From Desulfosarcina widdelii (GTDB lineage Bacteria > Desulfobacterota > Desulfobacteria > Desulfobacterales > Desulfosarcinaceae): a DNA stretch of 64,000 nt. Within the stretch, counting starts at the first letter, position 1. Each line of letters starts with the position of its first letter. Positions 56,601 to 64,000 of the stretch are shown here, one piece after another. The notes under the pieces were generated by a model. It saw only the letters and a list, made by a program, of their open reading frames with translations. It was not told the origin of the DNA and ran no database searches. The position numbers and the translations under genes were made by a program. Where the stretch lies: contig NZ_AP021875.1 of the NCBI RefSeq assembly GCF_009688965.1, positions 5,456,001 to 5,520,000 of the forward strand. The letters are read 5' to 3'.

Positions 56601-57302
56601 ATGGATGCCACAGAAAGTCATGTCTTCGATCATTTGGCCCATAGAGGATATGTTGATGTTATTTTTGAACCAGATGGAAATATCCCACCAGATTTTTTAG
56701 TTGATGGAGTCATTGCTATCGAAGTTCGGCGTTTGAATAAAAATTATTTTAATGAGAATGGTGTGAAAGGGCTCGAAGAAGTCTCTATCCCATTGGTAAA
56801 GAAAATCAATACACTTCTTGATAATCTTGGCGTACCAATCAATGATGAAAGCTGGTTTGTTGACTTTTGTTTTAGTCGCCCAGTCAGACATTGGAAAAAT
56901 TTAGAGCCAGAGTTGCGTCAAGCGCTGGAAGAGTTTAAGTCATCACCGGCTAAACAGAATGCAGTATTCCGAACACCAGGATTCAAACTTAAAATTTTTA
57001 GGGCGAGCAAAATACATTCGACAATGTTTGTTATGGGGGGCTTTATCGATGGCGATGCTAATGGTTGGGAGCTTCCTGATATGCAAATGAACGTCAATTT
57101 TTGCGTGGATGAAAAATCAAAAAAAGTTGAAAAATATCAGCATAAATACCAACAGTGGTGGCTTATGCTTGTTAATCGTATTGTCCATGGTCTTTCCAAG
57201 TCAGATCAAGACAAGTTGCGCAAGCTCGTATCGATTGAACATGCATGGGACAAGATAATTATCATCGATCCTCAGGACCATAAAAAATGGTTCGAAATCT
57301 AA
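56601..57302 (+). CDS. hypothetical protein with PD-(D/E)xK-like motif
   Basis: 233 residues, no signal or membrane segment. Near the N-terminus it has IPPDFLVDGVIAIEVRRLN, where P30-D31 and E41-x-R43 lie on two consecutive strands, as in the PD-(D/E)xK nuclease fold with Arg in place of the usual Lys. The rest, including a Trp-rich helix (YQQWWLMLVNRIVHGL), is not recognised. It is a single gene with its own palindromic leader in a mobile region, so a defence or DNA-processing role is possible but unproven. GGAGA precedes the ATG. Confidence 0.6.
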   Translation: MDATESHVFDHLAHRGYVDVIFEPDGNIPPDFLVDGVIAIEVRRLNKNYFNENGVKGLEEVSIPLVKKINTLLDNLGVPINDESWFVDFCFSRPVRHWKNLEPELRQALEEFKSSPAKQNAVFRTPGFKLKIFRASKIHSTMFVMGGFIDGDANGWELPDMQMNVNFCVDEKSKKVEKYQHKYQQWWLMLVNRIVHGLSKSDQDKLRKLVSIEHAWDKIIIIDPQDHKKWFEI

Positions 57303-57441
57303 CCAACTTCTACACCTTGCATAGAAAGTTTTCTGTTACGCCAAAGATTGGCCCGGTGCCATTGGGCCGATAGGGAAGAAAATAATGATTGGAAAGATAA
57401 ATTTCTTTTGAGTTTTAATCATATATAAAGGAGGTGTGTTG

Positions 57442-58356
57442 ATGTTTAATAAAATGTTTTCCGCATTGTTTTTAAGCATCATTTCGGTATCTGTTTTATA
57501 TCCAAATATACTATATGCTTCAAATGACGATAAAGAATTCAAAATTGCTCAATCTTTTGGATTTAGTGAAATTGAATCTCTTGATTCCATAAAACATACT
57601 TTTAAAGAAGGCGGGTTAGAGAAATTAAAAAGAACACTTTTTTATGTAAACGATCATGGTTCTGCTAACTATCGAATAAGTCAAAAAGTCGATAAATATC
57701 TGATTTATACTATTACAAATTCATATGAAAGTTTTGTTTCTTTGCCAATGATAGCTATACTACCTTTAAAAGGCGAATATATTCAAAAGGGAATTTTTAT
57801 TCCGGGTGAATACTATAAGGTATTAGACATAATTGAATTTAAAAAAGCAGATGGTTTCCCAATAACTTTGCCTCTACTTGAACGAGTAATGAGTAAAGAA
57901 CAATTAATAGGATATGGAACACCGCCCAATGACACAGACTGCAGAAAAAGAATAATTGGTGCATGGTCAAAAGGTTGGTATAAAAATTCAGACGAACTAT
58001 ATATTTATATAAATGTTTATAAACCAAATGGAATCTATGAAGAAATAAAGTATAGTATAAATATTGATTCTAAAATTTGGGAAAAGTCATTAGGGAATGG
58101 GACTTGGGAACTTCAAGATCATATCCTACAATTTGCAGAGAAGCATTCCGGAAAGTGGCAAAAATTATCAAAAAAGGATAATTGGATAACTGTGCAATCC
58201 AATATTGAGGGCTCATCAAGTAGCGGAGGATGTAGAATTATACAGCTCACAGACAATATCTTGACTGCAACACAGGGACGAGAAGAAACATATCTTCGAT
58301 TGAAAGACCATAGTTTAAATGAAGCAAAAAAACTTTATAATAGATTACCTAATTAA
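57442..58356 (+). CDS. secreted protein with lipocalin-like C-terminus, function unknown
   Basis: 304 residues. The ATG at 57442 lies seven bases after GGAGG; upstream GTG and TTG codons in frame are too close to it. A signal peptide (FSALFLSIISVSVLYPNILYA) is followed by ~145 residues of mixed structure. A C-terminal region (IIGAWSKGWYKNSDELYIYI, then GTWELQDHILQF, IIQLTDNILTA) has the 'GxW ... YLR' layout of lipocalin-like domains. It is strongly AT-rich, in line with foreign origin. Confidence 0.6.
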   Translation: MFNKMFSALFLSIISVSVLYPNILYASNDDKEFKIAQSFGFSEIESLDSIKHTFKEGGLEKLKRTLFYVNDHGSANYRISQKVDKYLIYTITNSYESFVSLPMIAILPLKGEYIQKGIFIPGEYYKVLDIIEFKKADGFPITLPLLERVMSKEQLIGYGTPPNDTDCRKRIIGAWSKGWYKNSDELYIYINVYKPNGIYEEIKYSINIDSKIWEKSLGNGTWELQDHILQFAEKHSGKWQKLSKKDNWITVQSNIEGSSSSGGCRIIQLTDNILTATQGREETYLRLKDHSLNEAKKLYNRLPN

Positions 58357-58622
58357 ATTATCAATATCAATCTGACCTATCGGAAGTGCATTCGCGGCAT
58401 CCCAATGTATCGTTGCCCTTATGAAAATTCTGGATGATACCGATAGAATTACAGAATAAAATATACACAAAAGGCGGGAATACCGCATCGAGAATCAAGC
58501 GCAGATTCTCAATATGTGCACCTCACTTTGGTTGCGGGTCAGGATCAGGTTTTCCCAACCATAACACCCTGGTCTTGACCCTGCATCCTTGGGGAATGTA
58601 ATTTGTTATGGGGGATGTATAA

Positions 58623-59774
58623 ATGTCAAACCAATCCAACCGCAGGATTATCACAAATCGCCAGTTGAATTTTACGCTGTGTCCGGTGGACACTTACAAT
58701 AAAAAAGAAATGCCCTATAGTTTGCCTAACTATTCCATCGATGGGACATGGAACCAGCACCAATCAATAATTTTAGATGTACTATTGGATAGACTTTATA
58801 ACGATAAATATTCAAAACTTGGAAGCTTACCGAGAAGCTGGCGATCCCAAAAAGTGTTGGACGTAATTTCTGAATTTGATGAAGGAGCGATAAATCCGGA
58901 AAATTTGGAATACATTTCTCAACCACCATTTGAAGCATATAAAAAGTCATTAGATAAAGATACAATTGAGAATTATAGATATTCATTTCAGGGATCAATG
59001 GGAAATGAATTTAATGCAAATGAATTTGAAAAATATCTAAAAAAATTTAGTGGCTATAGATCGTTTAAGGAGGATATGGAAGAAAGAACGAGGCGACTAT
59101 ATGTAGATGAGGGCGTCGCATTTATCACATCAAATCTTTTTAGAGATTATCCTGTTTTAAAAAAATATCGCTATAACTTATACGACTATGTCAAAAGAAT
59201 TAGCGAAGTTAAGTTTAAAATGAACTACAAAGTGAAATTCATAGATGTTGAACCTGGAATGAATGAAAAGACAAAAAGATACTCACGTGGGAACATTACT
59301 GACATATACTATAATATGATGGATAGTGAGCAAATTTTTACAGCTGAATTTGATAAAGATGCCTTTGCAATATACCTCAAATCCCCATTGGGGAAAATGG
59401 TTCTTCACAATACGTTGATATTGGATACCGATTGGATTACTGAAAGTGCACTTAAATTAACTAAAAACGCCTACTTTATATATAAACGATTCGTTCTTAA
59501 CAGAGTTGCTGGAGGACATAAAGCAGAAGAAATACGCTTGTGGTTTAGCGATATTAAATCGTTTCTTGATATTCACTGGGATAACAACAGTGGTGTTCAT
59601 AAATCTATCGACAAAGCGTTTAAAGAAATGCTGGCAAAAGGGCTTGCTGATGGTTATAGCTGGAATAATGATCATATTGGACAAAGACAATATGTATTGA
59701 CTTTTGAGCATCAAAAAAAGGGGGTTGAAAAACAGCAGGATAATGGCGATAAATTGCTAAAAGTGCCGACATAA
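58623..59774 (+). CDS. Rep-like replication initiator (winged-helix type)
   Basis: 383 residues. The C-terminal half (LILDTDWITESALKLTKNAYFIYKRF, then EIRLWFSDIKSFLDI and FKEMLAKGLADGYSW) has the helix-rich pattern of plasmid RepA/TrfA winged-helix domains. The best evidence is position: it is followed after 15 bp by four iterons with an exact 21-bp period and an AT-rich tract. It would bind the iterons and start replication of an excised element. Family assignment by sequence alone is tentative. GGGGGATG lies upstream of the ATG. Confidence 0.6.
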   Translation: MSNQSNRRIITNRQLNFTLCPVDTYNKKEMPYSLPNYSIDGTWNQHQSIILDVLLDRLYNDKYSKLGSLPRSWRSQKVLDVISEFDEGAINPENLEYISQPPFEAYKKSLDKDTIENYRYSFQGSMGNEFNANEFEKYLKKFSGYRSFKEDMEERTRRLYVDEGVAFITSNLFRDYPVLKKYRYNLYDYVKRISEVKFKMNYKVKFIDVEPGMNEKTKRYSRGNITDIYYNMMDSEQIFTAEFDKDAFAIYLKSPLGKMVLHNTLILDTDWITESALKLTKNAYFIYKRFVLNRVAGGHKAEEIRLWFSDIKSFLDIHWDNNSGVHKSIDKAFKEMLAKGLADGYSWNNDHIGQRQYVLTFEHQKKGVEKQQDNGDKLLKVPT

Positions 59775-59786
59775 GTAGATCACTTT

Positions 59787-59868
59787 TTAAAACGCATATA
59801 AATTTTATAAAAACGCATAAAATTATTGAATAAACGCATATATATTTCAAATATTCGCATATAAATAT
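59787..59868. repeat. four 21-bp iterons, candidate replication origin
   Basis: The core CGCATA occurs at 59793, 59814, 59835 and 59856, exactly 21 bp apart (two helical turns). Flanking bases are also conserved (AAACGCATA in the middle copies), and the fourth copy is the most diverged (TTCGCATA). An AT-rich tract follows. Position right after a Rep-like gene is the classical layout of an iteron plasmid origin. Confidence 0.8.
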
Positions 59869-59906
59869 AGTTATAACCAACAAAAATTATTATGAAAAAA
59901 TGCTTA

Positions 59907-59925
59907 TAAATGTTATAAACATTTA
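59907..59925. repeat. 8-bp-arm palindrome next to the iterons
   Basis: TAAATGTT (59907-59914) and AACATTTA (59918-59925) flank ATA. A TTGACA hexamer follows at 59934-59939. It may be an operator or an unwinding element of the origin. Confidence 0.4.
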
Positions 59926-59939
59926 AATAGAGTTTGACA

Positions 59940-60757
59940 ACTCTCTTTTCTGTAAAAACCTTTTCAGGGAACGCCTCGCAAGCGGGCGTCCCTTACAAGG
60001 TTCGCTGAGGCGATATTCCAAGATGTCGGTTCAAGACTAATCTAAAGGGTATCGGCCGGTAATCGTTCAAGACACGCCCTTTTACCATCGACTATATCAC
60101 CAGCAAATGCCCTTTTCAAATTTTCGAGTAATTCCTCCCAGGACATACCTTCAAACTAAAGAGAATTAGCTGCTATTTACCAGAACATTCAACCGGCAAT
60201 AAACTTCATCTATTTCCATGTTTCAACTGCGGAGGTAATGGACTTTGGATGTGCCGTTAATGTTTGTTGATATCACCGGCGATTAGCAATTCCAAACGCT
60301 CGATGATAAGCTCCCGGACATACCCATCTTATGGGCAGATCATAGTTGAAACCATTTCATAGTTATTCAATGAATCATGTCCTTAACCTTCTGGCAATTT
60401 TCAAATTACCCATCAAGCTCCCTTTGGTATTCCCTTTCAAACTCCACGCCAGTATAGTCGACCAGCATAGTATCCAAATCAGTGTCCATCATCGCTTCCA
60501 TACGGTTCAGTTAGCGGGCCAGTATACTGTGGGTGCGGGCGACCATTTTACCTCATCATGCTTGACAAGCCCGGTGAACGGACATATATAAGGTAGCACA
60601 TAACAGTTAGCGTAGCTTCGGCACGCAAGACTCGCGCATCCCCAGCATTAAGCGGTTATTTGGGACTATCAAGCGTGAGCATCCGGGAAATGGTGTACGG
60701 GTGTTCCTTGGAGTTTCAAATTAACCGTTTTTTTTGTTTTAAAGAAAGGAATGTACA
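59940..60757. other. gene-free stretch with decayed coding sequence
   Basis: A hairpin of GC-rich arms lies at 59967-59992. In the rest, minus-strand frames around 60370-60545 give protein-like but stop-interrupted sequence (MEAMMDTDLDTMLVDYTG, then a stop after a further ~20 residues), which suggests a degraded gene rather than a working one. Nothing else is supported until the HTH gene. Confidence 0.4.
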
Positions 60758-60985
60758 ATGAGAAAAATGTTGGGAACGCAAGATTATGTCACGATCGCAA
60801 GGGAATGGTCCAGCAAGAGCATCGAGCAGCTGGCAGATGAACTCGGAGTATCGCAAAATACTATCAGGAAGGCAGCACAAAAACTGCGTGAGAAGGATCC
60901 TTCGAAGTGCGCGAAGGCAAAGAGAAGAACCCGTGATGACATCGCGGAAGAAGCAATTCGCATACTGAATGGTCAAGCCGCTTAA
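60758..60985 (+). CDS. small helix-turn-helix protein
   Basis: 75 residues with AAAGGAA just upstream of the ATG. SIEQLADELGVSQNTIRKAAQKL is a clear helix-turn-helix, followed by a basic stretch (CAKAKRRTRDD) and a final helix (IAEEAIRILNG). It may be a regulator or excisionase-like factor of the element, being the last gene before the integrase. Confidence 0.7.
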   Translation: MRKMLGTQDYVTIAREWSSKSIEQLADELGVSQNTIRKAAQKLREKDPSKCAKAKRRTRDDIAEEAIRILNGQAA

Positions 60986-61212
60986 CACCATGCCGGGAAC
61001 ACCCACCCCACCTTTGGCAATGGCGATCCTCCCGGACAAGTTCCGGGGGGATCATAAAAATCAACGATAGCAGGGTCCAGAACCACGGATTATCTTACGG
61101 CCGCCGCCCGCGACGGCTACCCCCTAATTACCTTCCACCGAAACAGTTCACGGCCACACACGGCCACCTTATTAGATTGAGTTACTCTGACCCGGAAGGG
61201 TAACAGAGGAAC

Positions 61213-62490
61213 GTGAGAAAAAGTAGAAACATTGACAGTAGTAAAAAGTCCTATACAATTGCACCAATGCACAATATGTGGGGGCGATGTATGAAGGGAC
61301 GTATTTACTCAATGCAAAAATGCCCTCTTTGCGGTGGCATTTTTTATCACGATGAGAATCGGGCCGGGCTGTTTTGTAAACAGCACCCCCAAATAGCAGC
61401 AAATAGCAAGTTTGTAGTGCGCTTTGGAAGATCGATTACAAAGCGATTTCGTGAGTATCATGAAGCGGAACGTTTTCTCACAGGATTACGTTTCGAGAAT
61501 GACAAAGGCACCTTCGACGTTCGCGACTACCGTAAAGATAATCCGCTCGGGTTCAAAAACCTTGCAAACAAATGGATTGAACAGAAGAAGCGAACGAAGA
61601 TCAAGAAGAAAACTGTTCAATCGTATGAGAATTTTTTGAATAGAGCTATTGATGTCTGGGGGCAGGGCAATGTCAAAACAATAGGCACCGGTGAGGTCGA
61701 AGATTTTTTAATGGCCGATCACAGGGACAAAAGAACCAATGAGAAGATATCCGACAAGACACGCCACAACATGAAATCCTGCCTACACCAATTCCTTAAG
61801 TGGGTTGCTCGAAGGGAAAAAGGGTTTGAGTTGCCTGAATTCCCGGAGATTGCATTTGAGTTAGGATGGCGTAACACGGTGAGCATCGGAGTGCAGCAGG
61901 CGATCATTGAAGAGGTAAAACGAATATCATTCAAGATTGAACCAAAGATATGGTTAGGAATTAAACTGCTTGCTACATACATTAAAATCCGTCCAGGTGA
62001 AATGCGTAATGTGAAGGAAAGGGATATCAACCTGGAATCTGGAGTCATCCATATTCGTCATCCGAAAGAGGGGTCACGAAAGCAAGGCAAATTTGCTATT
62101 TTGGACGGCGAGGACATTGAATTGATCAAAAGCTTCCCCAGGTCGATTGATCCAGATTTGTATTTCTTCCGTCATATGGCCACCAGATCGGGTGTCAAAG
62201 TGGGGGAACAGTTTGGCCCCAAATACTTCAAAAAATTTTGGGATAAAGCATGTGATAATCTCGGTGTCAAAGGGGTTGACCTATACGGCGGAACAAAGCA
62301 CTCGACAGCAACCGCTTTGGGTGAGTTTATGACTCCGGAGGAGATCAAACGCGGTGGAACCGGCTCTGCCACTAACAAGGCGTTCGAGAGGTATTTCCAG
62401 CCCCGTAGAAGGGAGTCCGTAAAGGTGGTGTCCACGATCAAAGATTTGCAGAAAAAGAGGGCCGGGAAAGTTGTCAAAATGCAGAAATAA
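61213..62490 (+). CDS. tyrosine recombinase/integrase with N-terminal zinc motif
   Basis: 425 residues from a GTG with GAGGA upstream. The N-terminus has C37-x2-C40 and C55-x2-H58, a possible zinc-binding knuckle. A SAM-like core-binding domain (~113-205) and the catalytic domain follow. R260 (IKIRPGEMRNV) and the nucleophile Y394 (FERYFQP) are in place. The H-x-x-R box is altered to L-Y-G-G-T-K-H, so its Arg appears to be Lys362, followed by H363; this may define an unusual subgroup or reduce activity. It is probably the integrase of the surrounding element. Confidence 0.85.
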   Translation: MRKSRNIDSSKKSYTIAPMHNMWGRCMKGRIYSMQKCPLCGGIFYHDENRAGLFCKQHPQIAANSKFVVRFGRSITKRFREYHEAERFLTGLRFENDKGTFDVRDYRKDNPLGFKNLANKWIEQKKRTKIKKKTVQSYENFLNRAIDVWGQGNVKTIGTGEVEDFLMADHRDKRTNEKISDKTRHNMKSCLHQFLKWVARREKGFELPEFPEIAFELGWRNTVSIGVQQAIIEEVKRISFKIEPKIWLGIKLLATYIKIRPGEMRNVKERDINLESGVIHIRHPKEGSRKQGKFAILDGEDIELIKSFPRSIDPDLYFFRHMATRSGVKVGEQFGPKYFKKFWDKACDNLGVKGVDLYGGTKHSTATALGEFMTPEEIKRGGTGSATNKAFERYFQPRRRESVKVVSTIKDLQKKRAGKVVKMQK

Positions 62491-62493
62491 AAA

Positions 62494-62526
62494 ATGTTGT
62501 TCAGGTGAACAACATCTGAACAACAT
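62494..62526. repeat. nested inverted repeats after the integrase gene
   Basis: ATGTTGTTCAG (62494-62504) pairs with CTGAACAACAT (62516-62526), and TTGTTCA/TGAACAA form a second, overlapping palindrome. No T run follows, so these may be recombinase arm sites rather than a terminator. Confidence 0.45.
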
Positions 62527-63249
62527 TTCGAACAATGTAAAATCTTACAACTTATTGTTTTTACATTGTAATAATGGTGGAGGGCTCGCCGCCTTCCGGA
62601 AATCCAGTCCCCCCAGTGCCAACACACCAAAAGCCCTTTATTTACAATGCGTTGAGAGCCTCCGAATCACGTTCTCCGCATCCCTACGCGGGAAATGTTT
62701 TTCTCCACATTTTCTCCAAACAGAGAATGGACATGGGTTCGATTCCCGTTTGCATCAAATGCGGTGATATCGTAATTCAGGTCCTCAAAATCAACCGCAC
62801 AATCAGATCTCCATTCCCGCGTGTAAGCCTATTCAGAACCGTTCTCTTTCACTCACAATTAACTGAAAGCTTTCAATATTAATGGGTTATCAAAGAATAG
62901 GTCGTTTCCTGTGGGTGGGGGGAATGAGGTTGAAGACCATTTTGTGGTCTCGTCCCTCCAGCTTGCACAGGACCAGAATGGACTTGTCCGCACGGTATAC
63001 ACACAGGCAAGGAGGACCTTTTTTGTTGTCCAATATGAATATTGAGTGCATCCATCTCCACCCTATAATCCTTTAACATCGGTTAAAGACGACTATAATT
63101 GATCGGGGCACCGTGACATTCTTTTCACTAAAGAAGGTTCAGGCTATTCTTTTCATATATTAACGTCCTGAAACTTATTCCAAAAAACTCAGTTGTTATC
63201 TTCGTTGACGCCACCAGCTTATTTGGGCTTCAAGATGATTTTACATCCT
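62527..63249. other. gene-free stretch at the right end of the element
   Basis: No supported gene. Short frames here have no ribosome sites. It includes the tRNA-like fragment at 62723-62758, after which base composition returns to that of the chromosomal gene at the right edge. Confidence 0.4.
62723..62758 (+). other. tRNA 3'-end-like fragment, possible att remnant
   Basis: The stretch ATGGGTTCGATTCCCGT (in 62730-62748) has the T-loop GGTTCGATTCC and a five-pair stem with one G-T, and it is followed by TTGCATCA. The 5' half of a tRNA that would pair with it is absent within 100 bp upstream, so this is not a complete gene. Integrases commonly use tRNA 3' ends as attachment sites, and one copy next to the integrase fits that pattern. 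Confidence 0.35.
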
Positions 63250-64000
63250 CTACATCCTCCCGCTTCTCATGATCGATATCAGCAACCAGAAGCCCATGGC
63301 GCCTGCAACCATGAAGCCGATCAGGCCGATAACGGGGATTTCATTCCATTTTGGTGGAACTCCCGAAAGAACAATAAGGCCCGAGCCGATCACCAGGGAT
63401 GCCAGGACAACGGCAAAGGAAAGCCGGTTGCTGATCCGGTCATTGGCGGCGATCATCGGTTCCAGTCCACGATGTTCAAACTCCATTTTGACCTTGCCCT
63501 GTCTTACCAATTTGAGAATTGTTCGAACCTCTCCTGGGATATCCTTTAAAAGGTAGAAAAGATCGGTCCCGGAATCGACCATGTCTTTTCCGATTCGTCG
63601 GGGGTGGATACGGTTTAACTGAATGCGTTTCATGAATGGAGCGGCCTGTTCGATAACATCCAAATTTGGATCAAGCGCCCGGCCGAGTCCTTCCACCGTA
63701 CTCAGTGCCTTGATCATCAAAAACAGATCGGGCGGGATACCCAGACGATGTTTTTTCGCCATCTCCAGAAGCTGGTGCAACAGCGGTCCCAGTTCCACAT
63801 CCTTTAGTGGACGGTAGCAATGTTGATCCATAAACTCGGCCGTATCTCTTTGAAAGGCAGGATAATCCGGTCCCTCCTCCGAAAGAGTGAGCCTTAGCAG
63901 GGCTTTTGCTGCCTCTCTCTCATCCCGATGGACGATACTCATGATCAGATCGGCGAAGCGTTCCCGCGTTTCCAGATCAAGTCGTCCCATCATGCCGAAG
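63250..64000 (-). CDS. AarF/UbiB/ABC1-family kinase-like protein, C-terminal part only
   Basis: The frame is open to the right edge of the window, so the N-terminus lies outside. The first visible residues, FGMMGRLDLETRERFADLI, follow the D-F-G block of UbiB-type atypical kinases. After a helical domain the protein ends with two membrane helices (FAVVLASLVIGSGLIVLSG and IGLIGFMVAGAMGFWLL), as in UbiB. These proteins support quinone biosynthesis or lipid distribution. It appears to be ordinary chromosomal DNA beyond the element. Confidence 0.85.
   Translation of the reverse strand, partial: FGMMGRLDLETRERFADLIMSIVHRDEREAAKALLRLTLSEEGPDYPAFQRDTAEFMDQHCYRPLKDVELGPLLHQLLEMAKKHRLGIPPDLFLMIKALSTVEGLGRALDPNLDVIEQAAPFMKRIQLNRIHPRRIGKDMVDSGTDLFYLLKDIPGEVRTILKLVRQGKVKMEFEHRGLEPMIAANDRISNRLSFAVVLASLVIGSGLIVLSGVPPKWNEIPVIGLIGFMVAGAMGFWLLISIMRSGRM

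Noticed and set aside
60346..60591. 81-codon plus-strand frame
   Set aside because: No ribosome site; the opposite strand gives more protein-like but stop-interrupted sequence.
62723..62758. Complete tRNA gene
   Set aside because: Only the T-arm and a short 3' tail are visible; no D-arm, anticodon arm or pairing 5' acceptor strand.
62879..63079. Short overlapping frames on both strands
   Set aside because: Mutual shadows with no start signals or motifs.

Overview
The window looks like part of the chromosome of a Gram-negative anaerobe, most likely a deltaproteobacterium of the Desulfobacterota type. This is inferred from gene content: a Wzm/Wzt polysaccharide exporter, an NrfD/four-cluster ferredoxin pair, very large secreted Golvesin/PKD/LamG proteins with a CFI-type C-terminus, and an AarF/UbiB kinase. 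No rRNA or intact tRNA is present to confirm it.

About 1-33.5 kb is one long minus-strand surface-polysaccharide locus. Read in the direction of transcription (high to low coordinates), it starts with nucleotide-sugar genes (RfbF-like cytidylyltransferase, UXS-like SDR, UDP-glucose dehydrogenase, RfbC-like epimerase, a nucleotidyltransferase and a SAF-domain oxidoreductase). The ABC exporter (Wzm, then Wzt with a C-terminal glycan-binding extension) follows, then a secreted carbohydrate-binding protein. Next come an unusual redox cassette (NrfD membrane protein, hexapeptide acyltransferase, GMC flavoprotein, four-cluster ferredoxin), six glycosyltransferases, an O-antigen polymerase/ligase-like protein and a secreted beta-helix protein. 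The locus ends with a PaaK/CapK-like adenylate-forming enzyme, a PAPS-type sulfotransferase, another glycosyltransferase and genes for a 6-deoxyhexose-type nucleotide sugar. The picture is an ABC-exported, probably sulfated and acylated heteropolysaccharide. The glycosyltransferase part (5-18 kb) is visibly AT-rich while 25-33 kb is GC-rich, so the locus looks like a mosaic.

About 34-47 kb carries extracellular or envelope proteins: a double-LamG protein with a poly-Gly/CFI tail, a lipoprotein with an intact SGNH esterase domain, a HEAT-like periplasmic protein, and a 1469-residue Golvesin/InlB-like/PKD protein that seems to contain a caspase-like (CHAT/C25-like) fold split by about 500 residues. 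An ExeA-type AAA ATPase fused to an OmpA domain and a previously uncalled 53-residue membrane peptide follow.

About 48.2-53.1 kb is a plus-strand four-gene operon: YdjC/NaxD-like deacetylase, polyprenyl-phosphate glycosyltransferase, UPF0104-type membrane protein and a GT-C-type glycosyltransferase. It resembles a pathway that puts a deacetylated amino sugar on lipid A or another envelope glycan.

About 53.2-62.8 kb is accessory DNA. It holds decayed fragments (a tyrosine integrase with an internal deletion and a frameshift, a DUF2971 piece, a headless ORF), a serine recombinase, small proteins, a Rep-like initiator followed by four iterons at an exact 21-bp period, an HTH protein and an intact tyrosine recombinase. 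A tRNA-3'-end-like fragment lies just beyond. Together these suggest an integrated plasmid-like element. The window ends in the C-terminal part of an AarF/UbiB-family kinase gene.
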